From: Planctomycetaceae bacterium
GTDB taxonomy: Bacteria; Planctomycetota; Planctomycetia; Planctomycetales; Planctomycetaceae
Direction: 5' to 3'
DNA: 24,934 bases
Assembly (NCBI GenBank): GCA_003445035.1
Contig: DLVV01000311.1
Span: 1-24,934 of the forward strand
The notes under the pieces are model-generated. The model did not search any database. It had not been told where the DNA came from and saw only the letters and a list, made by a program, of their open reading frames with translations. Shown piece by piece: positions 18,450 to 24,934 of this stretch (the first letter of the stretch is position 1; each line of letters opens with the position of its first letter). Both the position numbers and the translations under genes were made by a program.

Positions 18450-18486
18450 ACTACGCCCCGATGGGTGTGGGCGAGGAGTCCTCGGG

Positions 18487-19863
18487 ATGAGCCTCAACGT
18501 GATCCTCCCGCAAAACAAGTTGGCTCACTGCGGAACGCCGGATCGCTCCGGAATGTCCGGGTTCGTGTTCACGGCGGTCCTGGTTTTCGTCGTGGCAATG
18601 GCCGCCGGCCCGGTCGGGGCACCCGCCGCCGAGAAGCTCGGCGAACTCGACAAGTACGTGCGGGCCCCCGAGACCGCCTACAAGTGGACGCTCGAGGCCA
18701 CCGATCTGACCGACCGTGGCCGCGTGCATCGGCTGAAGCTGGTGTCTCAAACTTGGCACGGGATCACCTGGCAGCACCGGCTGCTGATTCTCGAACCAGC
18801 CCGTCTGGTTCACGATCACCAGGTGCTGTTGTTCATTACCGGTGGATCAACCGGTCGCGAACCGTCTTCCGGCGACCTGGCCCGGTACGGTCAACTGGCC
18901 CGATATTGCGCTGCCCGTGTCGCGGTGCTTTACCAGGTGCCCAACCAGCCGCTGCTGGGCAACAAGTCCGAGGATGACCTGATCAGCGAGACATTCCTGA
19001 GGCAATTGAAGACCAGGGATCCGACCTGGCCGTTGCTGTTCCCGATGGTCAAAAGTGCCGTGCGGGCGATGGACGCGGTGACCGAGGTGGCCCGGCAGAA
19101 GTGGAAGACCGAGGTCAAGCGGTTCGTGGTCACCGGAGCCTCCAAGCGTGGTTGGACGACCTGGTTGACGGCGGCGGTCGACAAGCGGGTGGTGGGCCTG
19201 GCACCGATGGTGATCGACACGTTGAACATGTCCGTGCAGGTCAAGCACCAGCAGCGGCAGTGGGGCAAGTTCAGCCGCCAGATCGAAGATTACACCAGCA
19301 AGGGCCTGATCGCGTTGCTCGAGAAGAAACCCGATCTGCCGCTGTGGAAATCGGTTGATCCCTACGCCTACCGGGACCGGCTGACCCAGCCTAAGCTGAT
19401 CATCAACGGCACCAACGACCCCTACTGGTGTGTCGACGCGCTGAACAACTACTGGAAGGATCTCGTCGGCCCCAAGTACGCCCTGTACATTCCCAATGCC
19501 GGGCACGGGCTGGAGGGAGGCGAACGTCAGTTGCGGGCGACGCTGGCGATGTTCTTCCGATCGCTTGCCACCGGGCAACGCATGCCGCGGATTACCTGGA
19601 AGCACGAGGACCAGCCGGGTGGGCTGCGGCTGGAGATCCGGTCGGACCCGGCACCCGTCGCCGGGAAACTCTGGTCGGCTCGCAGTCCGACGCTCGACTT
19701 CCGCAAGTCGAAGTTCCGCTCGACAGAACTGCAACGTGATGGTGAGCGGCTCTACGGCGACGTGCCGTTGGAGGCCGACAGCCACGTGGTGCTTTACGGC
19801 CACCTGATCTACCGGATCGGCGATCTGCAGTACGGCCTCTCGACACAGGTTCGAGTGAAATAG
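18487..19863 (+). CDS. Secreted PhoPQ-activated pathogenicity-related (PqaA-like) alpha/beta hydrolase
   Basis: A 458-residue protein of the PhoPQ-related family, an alpha/beta-hydrolase-like group common in planctomycetes. A signal peptide (FTAVLVFVVAMAAGPVGAPAAE) is followed by LDKYVRAPETAYKW, VLLFITGGSTGR and the nucleophile elbow TGASKRGWTTW with Ser219. NGTNDPYW holds Asp311 and NAGHGLEGG holds His340, completing a plausible triad. The name comes from a Salmonella gene; nothing here indicates pathogenicity, and the substrate is unknown. GAGGAG lies 10 bases before the ATG at 18487, which favours this start. ATG 18553 would place the signal peptide right at the N-terminus and remains possible. 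It is divergent from the metabolic run and convergent with folK, with a 9-base gap. Confidence 0.88.
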   Translation: MSLNVILPQNKLAHCGTPDRSGMSGFVFTAVLVFVVAMAAGPVGAPAAEKLGELDKYVRAPETAYKWTLEATDLTDRGRVHRLKLVSQTWHGITWQHRLLILEPARLVHDHQVLLFITGGSTGREPSSGDLARYGQLARYCAARVAVLYQVPNQPLLGNKSEDDLISETFLRQLKTRDPTWPLLFPMVKSAVRAMDAVTEVARQKWKTEVKRFVVTGASKRGWTTWLTAAVDKRVVGLAPMVIDTLNMSVQVKHQQRQWGKFSRQIEDYTSKGLIALLEKKPDLPLWKSVDPYAYRDRLTQPKLIINGTNDPYWCVDALNNYWKDLVGPKYALYIPNAGHGLEGGERQLRATLAMFFRSLATGQRMPRITWKHEDQPGGLRLEIRSDPAPVAGKLWSARSPTLDFRKSKFRSTELQRDGERLYGDVPLEADSHVVLYGHLIYRIGDLQYGLSTQVRVK

Positions 19864-19872
19864 CGGCCCGGG

Positions 19873-20595
19873 TCAACTGCTGCCGGAGGACGTGTCCGCC
19901 GGTGACTCTCGCTCTGGCCAGCCGGGGATCTCTTCCGCCAGTTCCACACCGCCGGTGGCGGCGGTGAGGACGTCGACGAGCGGATCAGGTGGGGTCGGGC
20001 TGCCCGGCAGGGCGAGTCCGCAGACCTCGACGGCCGCCGGACCCTCCACCCATTCGATTTCGGGAAACCTCCCACCCAGCTCGGCAATCCTGTCTTTGCG
20101 GTCGTCCATGTCGAGCCACACGGGCAGCGGCCGAACCATCAATCGCTCTCGGAGTTGAGCGAACGTGAGTTGCCAGGCCGGGTGCCGGGTCGAGCCGGCG
20201 ATGCGGCAGACGGGGTCGAGTACGAAGCGTCGGTACCAGCAGCCGGGGTGGGGCACACGAAGGCGATCGTCTTCGAGCACCAGGTCGCCAAAGGTGACCA
20301 GGTCCAGATCGACGCTGCGAGGGGCCCACGTGGCGTGATCGGCAGGCCGTCCCAGCGCGATCTCGATTTCCTTGGTTGTTTCCAGCAACCGGGCCGGTTC
20401 CATCGAGGTGGACAGGGCGGCCGCGGCGTTGAGGTAGGCCTCCCCGGCATCTTCGCCGACCGGTTCCGTGACGAAACAGCGGCTGACGGCCGAGATGTCG
20501 ATGTCGGGATGGGTGGCCAGCCGTTCCAGCGCCGCGGCAAACGTGTCACTCACGTCACCGATGTTGCCTCCCAGGGCGATCAGGCACTCGGTCAT
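19873..20595 (-). CDS. folK: HPPK (6-hydroxymethyl-7,8-dihydropterin pyrophosphokinase) with C-terminal extension
   Basis: Transfers pyrophosphate from ATP to 6-hydroxymethyl-dihydropterin in folate synthesis. HPPK signatures are present: IALGGNIGD (6-14), VSRCFVTEPVG (37-47), YLNAA, and WAPRSVDLDLV (90-100), in which R93 and the Mg ligands D96 and D98 are visible, then LRVPHP. HPPK normally ends at about 160 residues. Here about 80 residues follow, containing VEVCGLALPGSP and an acidic/Ser-rich end, with no recognised domain. A fused partner such as FolP or FolB is not apparent. No other folate gene is adjacent. Confidence 0.92.
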   Translation of the reverse strand: MTECLIALGGNIGDVSDTFAAALERLATHPDIDISAVSRCFVTEPVGEDAGEAYLNAAAALSTSMEPARLLETTKEIEIALGRPADHATWAPRSVDLDLVTFGDLVLEDDRLRVPHPGCWYRRFVLDPVCRIAGSTRHPAWQLTFAQLRERLMVRPLPVWLDMDDRKDRIAELGGRFPEIEWVEGPAAVEVCGLALPGSPTPPDPLVDVLTAATGGVELAEEIPGWPERESPADTSSGSS

Positions 20596-20660
20596 CGCTG
20601 TCCGACTCCCACTCGGGTTGTTGCTGTTCCAGGCCGTGGATCATCCTAGTCGTCTCTTCC

Positions 20661-20706
20661 GGACCGCTCAACGGGCCGGGGCAAGACCCTGGCCGGTGAG
20701 CGGTCC
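20661..20706. repeat. Long inverted repeat upstream of infA promoter and folK
   Basis: GGACCGCTCA (20661-20670) and TGAGCGGTCC (20697-20706) are perfect complements. Inside, GGCCGGGG (20674-20681) pairs with 20687-20694 with one G-T pair, leaving a five-base loop CAAGA. No T-tract follows on either strand, so it is not a standard terminator. It ends 14 bases before the infA -35 and would lie in a minus-strand leader of folK if that transcript starts far enough upstream. Possible roles are an operator, a structured leader or a Rho-linked element. Confidence 0.5.
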
Positions 20707-20719
20707 GGGCAGTCTGGTG

Positions 20720-20749
20720 TTGGTCGAGAGGTGGCAGCGGTGATATAAT
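20720..20749 (+). promoter_or_regulatory. Extended -10 sigma-70-type promoter for infA
   Basis: TTGGTC (20720-20725) and a perfect TATAAT (20744-20749) are separated by 18 bases, and the TG at 20741-20742 makes an extended -10. It is the best housekeeping promoter match in the window. It lies 50 bases before the infA ATG in an otherwise GC-rich region and probably drives infA and the downstream same-strand genes. Confidence 0.75.
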
Positions 20750-20799
20750 CCGCCCCGTCACACAACCGAACACCACCAATCCGCGAGGACGATTCGCCC

Positions 20800-21018
20800 A
20801 TGGCCAAAGAAGAGGCCATCGAAGCTGAAGGCAACGTGACCGAGGCCCTGGCCAACACGCAGTTTCGTGTCAAACTCGACAACGACCACGTTGTGATGTG
20901 CCACGTCGCGGGCAAGATGCGCAAGCATTTCATCCGCATTGTGCCCGGTGACCGAGTGATCGTTGAGATCTCACCTTACGATCTCAACCGGGGCCGCATC
21001 GTCTATCGCGAGAGGTAG
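20800..21018 (+). CDS. infA: Translation initiation factor IF-1
   Basis: A 72-residue S1/OB-fold protein that binds the ribosomal A site during initiation. The full-length match includes the N-terminal [49 protein letters not shown] and [13 protein letters not shown] lies 10 bases before the ATG. Outside the usual ribosomal-protein cluster, it is here followed by rnhA after 29 bases and recG, suggesting one transcript from the promoter at 20720-20749. Confidence 0.97.
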   Translation: MAKEEAIEAEGNVTEALANTQFRVKLDNDHVVMCHVAGKMRKHFIRIVPGDRVIVEISPYDLNRGRIVYRER

Positions 21019-21047
21019 CCGGTCGCAGTCCGGGGGCGTGTGAGTTG

Positions 21048-21509
21048 ATGTCGCGGGTTCAGTTGTTCACCGACGGAGCCTGCCGGGGTAATCCCGGTCC
21101 GGGTGGCTGGGCTTTCCTACTGAAACATCCGGCCTCCGGGACGGAGAAGGAAGTGGCCGGCGGCGATGCGGCGACGACCAACAACCGGATGGAATTGCAG
21201 GCGGTGATCGAGGGCCTGCGGGCGTTGAAGCGGCCGTCGGAGGTCGAGGTGATCACCGACAGCGTCTACGTTGCCAAGGGGGCCTCGGAGTGGATGCCGG
21301 GCTGGAAGGCCAACGGCTGGCGTCGGCGTGAGGGGAAGAGCTTCAAGCCGGTCAAGAATGTCGAGTTGTGGCAGGACATGGACGAACTGCTTGCCCGGCA
21401 CGACGTTCACTTCACCGTCGTCAAGGGCCACAGCGGTCATCCCGAGAACGAGCGGTGTGACGAGCTGGCCGTCGCCGCGTCCCACCAGTTCGACCCGGCC
21501 GACGCCTGA
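21048..21509 (+). CDS. rnhA: Ribonuclease HI
   Basis: Cleaves the RNA strand of RNA-DNA hybrids in the cytoplasm. The 153 residues are the normal length. The catalytic DEDD set is visible: D9 in FTDGACRGNPG, E49 in NNRMELQA, D71 in VITDSVYV and D138 in ERCDELA, with the flexible-loop H128 in KGHSGHP. The basic handle region (KANGWRRREGK) is present, as in the E. coli type. ATG 21048 is chosen over the adjacent TTG at 21045. It is followed by recG after 76 bases; both products remove R-loops, so their linkage makes functional sense. Confidence 0.96.
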   Translation: MSRVQLFTDGACRGNPGPGGWAFLLKHPASGTEKEVAGGDAATTNNRMELQAVIEGLRALKRPSEVEVITDSVYVAKGASEWMPGWKANGWRRREGKSFKPVKNVELWQDMDELLARHDVHFTVVKGHSGHPENERCDELAVAASHQFDPADA

Positions 21510-21585
21510 GCCGGGGTCCCGGCGAACGCGTGACCGGCCAACTCGTTAGGATAGTGGCCCACGACACCCCCAGCCGTGCGAGGTC

Positions 21586-23667
21586 ATGGACGAGCCCCCT
21601 CTGCAGACCCAGGTGAGATTCCTGCCCGGCGTGGGGCCGGTCCGCGCCGAGAGCCTGCAGCGACTGGGGATCGAAACGGTCGAGGATCTGCTGTGGCACC
21701 TGCCCCGGGACCTGGTCGATCTGACCGAGGTGCGGCATGTGGGAGAACTGGAACCGGACATCCTGCAGACGGTGCGGGGGGAAGTGGTTGAACTGGACGA
21801 TCGCAGGATCAGGGGTGGTCGACGGATGGCGACGGTGGTCATCGACAGTGGCGACGAGTTCCTGAAAGCCACGTGGTTCAACCAGAGCTGGGTGCTGGGC
21901 AAGGTCCGGCACGGGGATGCGGTACTGTTTTCGGGCAAGCCCAAACGGCGGGCGGGTCGCTGGGAGATGACTCACCCGCGGATCCAGGTCATCGACGTCG
22001 ACGATCTCGAGGCTCATGGTGGACTGCTGCCCAAGTACCCGTTGACCGACGGGGTGACGATGGAGGTGATGCGGCGGGTCACCCGTGACGCGGCGGATCG
22101 GTTTGTCGAGCACGTTGAAGATCCGATTCCCGAGGCATGGTGGCAGCGGTTCGACGTCGTCGGTCTTCATGCGGCGTTGGCCGGTGTGCATCGTCCCGAA
22201 TCGGTTGACGACTACCTCGCGGCACGTCGTCGGTTGATCTTCGACGACCTGCTGGAGTTTCTGCTCGGACTGGCACTGCGCCGCCGCGCGTGGCGAGAGG
22301 CGGGCCGATCGCCGAGTTTGCCGGTTTCGGCCAAGATCGACTCGAGAATCCGCCGCCGGTTTCCCTTCGAGTTGACGGGCGGGCAGGAGCAGGCGGTCGA
22401 GGAGATCTCCGCCGACCTGGATGACGATCACGCCATGCACCGCCTGTTGCAGGCCGATGTCGGGGCGGGCAAGACCGCGGTGGCCGTCTACGCGATGCTG
22501 GTGGCCATCGCTGCCGAACACCAGGCGGTGTTGATGGCCCCGACCGAACTGCTGGCCAGGCAGCACTGGCAGACAATCGAGGGGTTGCTGGAGGGCAGCC
22601 GCGTGGAACGGGCGCTGCTGACCGGGCACCTGTCGGCTGCTGACCGTCGCGAAACACTCGAACGAATTGCCTCCGGTGAGATCCAGCTGATCGTCGGCAC
22701 CCACGCGGTGATCCAGCAGGATGTCGAGTTCGCTTCGCTGGGACTGGCGGTGATCGATGAACAGCACAAGTTCGGAGTGATCCAGAGGTCGCGGTTCACC
22801 GACGAGGACCAGGAGGTCTCGCCGCACGTGCTGGTGATGACCGCCACCCCGATACCACGCAGCTTGTGCCTGACCCAGTTCGGGGACCTGGATGTCACCA
22901 CCATCGATGACCTGCCGCCCGGTCGCCAACCGGTGGTGACCAGCGTGGTCTGGGACGAGGCGACTCGCGAGAAGGCCTGGCGGTTTGTTCGAGAGCAGGT
23001 CACCGCGGGACGACAGGCGTTCGTGGTCTGTCCTCGCATCGATGCGGGCGAGGAGACCGGTGAAGGGATGGGTGTCGAGCAGACGTGGCAGAGACTTCGG
23101 GAGAACGAACTGGCGGGGATTTCGATCGGGCTGGTCCACGGCCGGCTGGACATCGACGAGAAGACCACAGCGATGCAGGACTTCCGCGACGGGCAAACCC
23201 GCGTGCTGGTGGCGACCACGGTGGTCGAGGTGGGAGTCGATGTGCCCAACGCGACGTTGATGGTTGTTCACCAGGCCGAACGTTTCGGGTTGAGCCAACT
23301 GCATCAGCTGCGCGGCCGGATCGGCCGCGGATCCTACCAGGGTTACTGTTTTCTGATGGCCGGTCGGCAGGACGAGACGGCGGCCGCACGCCTGGAGGTG
23401 CTTGACCAGCACGCCGACGGATTCTCGGTGGCCGAGGCCGATTTCCTGTTGAGGGGACCCGGTGACGTGCTGGGCGTGCGGCAGCACGGTGAGTTGCCTC
23501 TGCGGGTTGCCGACCTGGTCAACGACCGTGAATTGCTCGAGGAGACGCGTGCGATCGCATTCGACCTGGTGCGGACCGGTGAAGTTGACGGCGAGGAGGC
23601 GGGCCCTCTGCGTCGGAGGGTTCAGGAGCGGTTCGGCGAACTGATGGAGTTGCCGCAGACCGGTTGA
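21586..23667 (+). CDS. recG: ATP-dependent DNA helicase RecG
   Basis: Remodels stalled replication forks, branched DNA and R-loops. The 693 residues match the family. An N-terminal wedge/OB region (about 1-255; FLPGVGPVRAESLQRLGI, a helix-hairpin-like start) is followed by two helicase domains. Walker A is GAGKT (293-297) in LLQADVGAGKTAV, motif II is DEQH (391-394), motif III is TATPIPRSL (419-427), and motif VI is in HQLRGRIGRGSYQGYCFL. The C-terminal TRG-type region has DGFSVAEADFLLRGPGDVLGVRQHG. Nothing looks defective. It lies between rnhA and the Nramp-like gene on the same strand. Confidence 0.97.
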   Translation: MDEPPLQTQVRFLPGVGPVRAESLQRLGIETVEDLLWHLPRDLVDLTEVRHVGELEPDILQTVRGEVVELDDRRIRGGRRMATVVIDSGDEFLKATWFNQSWVLGKVRHGDAVLFSGKPKRRAGRWEMTHPRIQVIDVDDLEAHGGLLPKYPLTDGVTMEVMRRVTRDAADRFVEHVEDPIPEAWWQRFDVVGLHAALAGVHRPESVDDYLAARRRLIFDDLLEFLLGLALRRRAWREAGRSPSLPVSAKIDSRIRRRFPFELTGGQEQAVEEISADLDDDHAMHRLLQADVGAGKTAVAVYAMLVAIAAEHQAVLMAPTELLARQHWQTIEGLLEGSRVERALLTGHLSAADRRETLERIASGEIQLIVGTHAVIQQDVEFASLGLAVIDEQHKFGVIQRSRFTDEDQEVSPHVLVMTATPIPRSLCLTQFGDLDVTTIDDLPPGRQPVVTSVVWDEATREKAWRFVREQVTAGRQAFVVCPRIDAGEETGEGMGVEQTWQRLRENELAGISIGLVHGRLDIDEKTTAMQDFRDGQTRVLVATTVVEVGVDVPNATLMVVHQAERFGLSQLHQLRGRIGRGSYQGYCFLMAGRQDETAAARLEVLDQHADGFSVAEADFLLRGPGDVLGVRQHGELPLRVADLVNDRELLEETRAIAFDLVRTGEVDGEEAGPLRRRVQERFGELMELPQTG

Positions 23668-23714
23668 GGTGAGACGATGGCCGATTGCTCGGTTGGAAGT
23701 GGGAGACGACGCTG

Positions 23715-24934
23715 ATGTCAGACGAAATCACCCCGGTGGACGGCCAGGTCTCCCCGCCTCCCGAGGTTGGTGACGATTCGGTCGTCCCCGACGAGACGGT
23801 CCGCTGCGGGTCCCTGCCACCGTTGAGGTGGCGAGAACTGCCCGAACCGATTTCGTGGAAGAAGATGGTCGGGCCCAGCATCATGCTGGCCGGGCTGGCC
23901 CTGGGGTCCGGCGAGTTCGTGCTCTGGCCCTACATCACCTACAAGGCGGGGTTCATTTTTTTCTGGGCCTGCATCCTGGGAGTGATCACCCAGTACTTCC
24001 TGAACATGGAGATCGAGCGGTGGACGCTGGCGACCGGCGAGAGCGCCATCACGGGGTTCTGCCGGATCAACAGGAACTGGGCCTGGGTGTTCCTGATCCT
24101 GAACATCCTGCCGTGGGCCTGGCCGGGTTGGGCCACCGGTGCGGGCCAGATGCTCAGCTGGGCCCTGTTCGGGGCCCAGGAGGTGGTCGATCCCGAGACG
24201 GGGGTTGTCAGCTTCGAGGCCCGGTACGTGCCGTTGCTGGGGATTGCCGGGTTGTGGCTGGTCGGGGTGGCTCTGACGGCCGGGCCGGTGGTCTACAACA
24301 CCGTCGAGCGGATCCAGATCGTGCTGGTCGGGATGATCGTGGTGATCGTGATCGGACTGGGCCTGGTCCTGATCCGTGGTGATGCCGTGATGGCAATGGT
24401 CTCGGGCATTGGCAGTCTCGGGCAGATGCCCGACCTGGATGCAACCGGGCTGACGTTCATCAGCCTGCTGGGAGCCCTGGCGTTCGCCGGTGCGGGTGGA
24501 TCGACCAATCTGGGGCAGAGCAACTTCATCAAGGACAAGGGCTATGGCATGGGCCAGTTCATCGGGCGAATCACCAGTCCGTTGACCGGGCAGGAGGAGG
24601 CGATCGCCGACACCGGGTTCCTGTTCCCCGACAGCCCCGAGAACCGGCGGCGATGGCACGGTTGGTGGAAGGCGGCCAACATCGAACACCTGTTGTCGTT
24701 CTTCGTCACCTGCGTGATCTGCCTGTGCCTGATGTCGCTGATGACCTATTCGGTCTTCTACGACGCCGAGGGAGTCCTGAAGCCCGGGATGGACAAGTAC
24801 GGCGCCGGGCTGGATTTTGTGTGGGGGCAGGCGACGGTGATCGGCGATCGGGCCACCGGCGGCGGCATGCTGAAGCTGGGGTTCCTGGTGATGGGAATCG
24901 CCGTGTTGCTGACGACCGAACTGGGTGTCCTGGA
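23715..24934 (+). CDS. Divergent Nramp-family transporter, 3' end outside window
   Basis: The frame is open to the last base (about 406 residues visible), so the gene is cut by the window edge. A cytosolic Pro/Asp-rich leader of about 45 residues precedes TM1 (MVGPSIMLAGLALGSGEFVL). Further hydrophobic helices follow, seven or more in view. The overall pattern (GPS, LATGESAITGF after TM2, LLGALAFAGAGGSTNLGQSNF around TM6) places it in the Nramp/LeuT-fold group. The metal-site motifs of classical Mn/Fe transporters are missing: DPGN in TM1 reads GSGE and MPHN in TM6 reads GSTN. It therefore probably does not carry Mn/Fe by the classical mechanism; ion and direction are unknown. It begins 47 bases after recG. 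Confidence 0.82.
   Translation, partial: MSDEITPVDGQVSPPPEVGDDSVVPDETVRCGSLPPLRWRELPEPISWKKMVGPSIMLAGLALGSGEFVLWPYITYKAGFIFFWACILGVITQYFLNMEIERWTLATGESAITGFCRINRNWAWVFLILNILPWAWPGWATGAGQMLSWALFGAQEVVDPETGVVSFEARYVPLLGIAGLWLVGVALTAGPVVYNTVERIQIVLVGMIVVIVIGLGLVLIRGDAVMAMVSGIGSLGQMPDLDATGLTFISLLGALAFAGAGGSTNLGQSNFIKDKGYGMGQFIGRITSPLTGQEEAIADTGFLFPDSPENRRRWHGWWKAANIEHLLSFFVTCVICLCLMSLMTYSVFYDAEGVLKPGMDKYGAGLDFVWGQATVIGDRATGGGMLKLGFLVMGIAVLLTTELGVL

Noticed and set aside
21421..23487. Open frame of 688 codons on the minus strand across recG
   Set aside because: Fully antisense to an intact, well-conserved recG; the translation is rich in His, Gln, Arg and Pro with no domain, as expected from GC-rich codon shadows.
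23949..23961. T-run inside the Nramp-like gene as a terminator
   Set aside because: It encodes the hydrophobic GFIFFW stretch of a transmembrane helix and has no stem before it.

Overview
The window is GC-rich, densely coded bacterial DNA, very probably from a planctomycete. The strongest sign is a translationally overlapped pair at 574-4256: a secreted DUF1549/DUF1553 (PSCyt2-PSD1) protein followed by a Tat-type DUF1501 protein. Such pairs are expanded in Planctomycetes. A Tat-exported sugar isomerase-like protein, a PhoPQ-related secreted hydrolase and a CXXCH-rich lipoprotein fit the same assignment.

Layout. 1-558: the 3' part of an ABC transporter ATPase. 574-4256: the DUF1549/1553 and DUF1501 pair. 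4330-5937: a short Hsp70-like protein without a helical lid. 5948-9501 (minus): an octaheme lipoprotein cytochrome downstream of purF. 9653-10801: proB, divergent from purF. 10811-11716 (minus): a Tat-exported TIM-barrel isomerase-like protein. 11717-12230 is the only long stretch without a gene. It holds a folded element closed by a perfect intrinsic terminator, a candidate small RNA of unknown family. 12231-12554: a MazG-like protein with a cysteine tail. 12574-18337 (minus): a six-gene run described below. 18487-19863: a PhoPQ-related hydrolase, divergent from that run. 19873-20595 (minus): folK. 20720-24934: a housekeeping run, infA-rnhA-recG, followed by a divergent Nramp-like transporter cut by the window edge. 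An extended -10 promoter stands before infA.

The most interesting region is the minus-strand run 18337 to 12574. It begins with a lone N-terminal ANL adenylating domain related to phenylacetate-CoA ligase/EhpF. Next is an aldehyde dehydrogenase whose general-base Glu position is His, then a secreted protein with two STN-like repeats. A split thiamine-diphosphate decarboxylase of the sulfopyruvate/phosphonopyruvate type follows, and last a CTP-dependent prenol-kinase-like membrane protein. An adenylating enzyme with an acyl-reducing dehydrogenase is the known architecture for turning a carboxylate into an aldehyde. A 2-oxoacid decarboxylase also makes an aldehyde, so both modules meet at an aldehyde. 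I know of no described pathway with this set of genes. The substrate cannot be read from the sequence, and the operon itself is an inference from strand and spacing.

Many long open frames lie antisense to these genes. They are by-products of GC-rich codon use and are left out.
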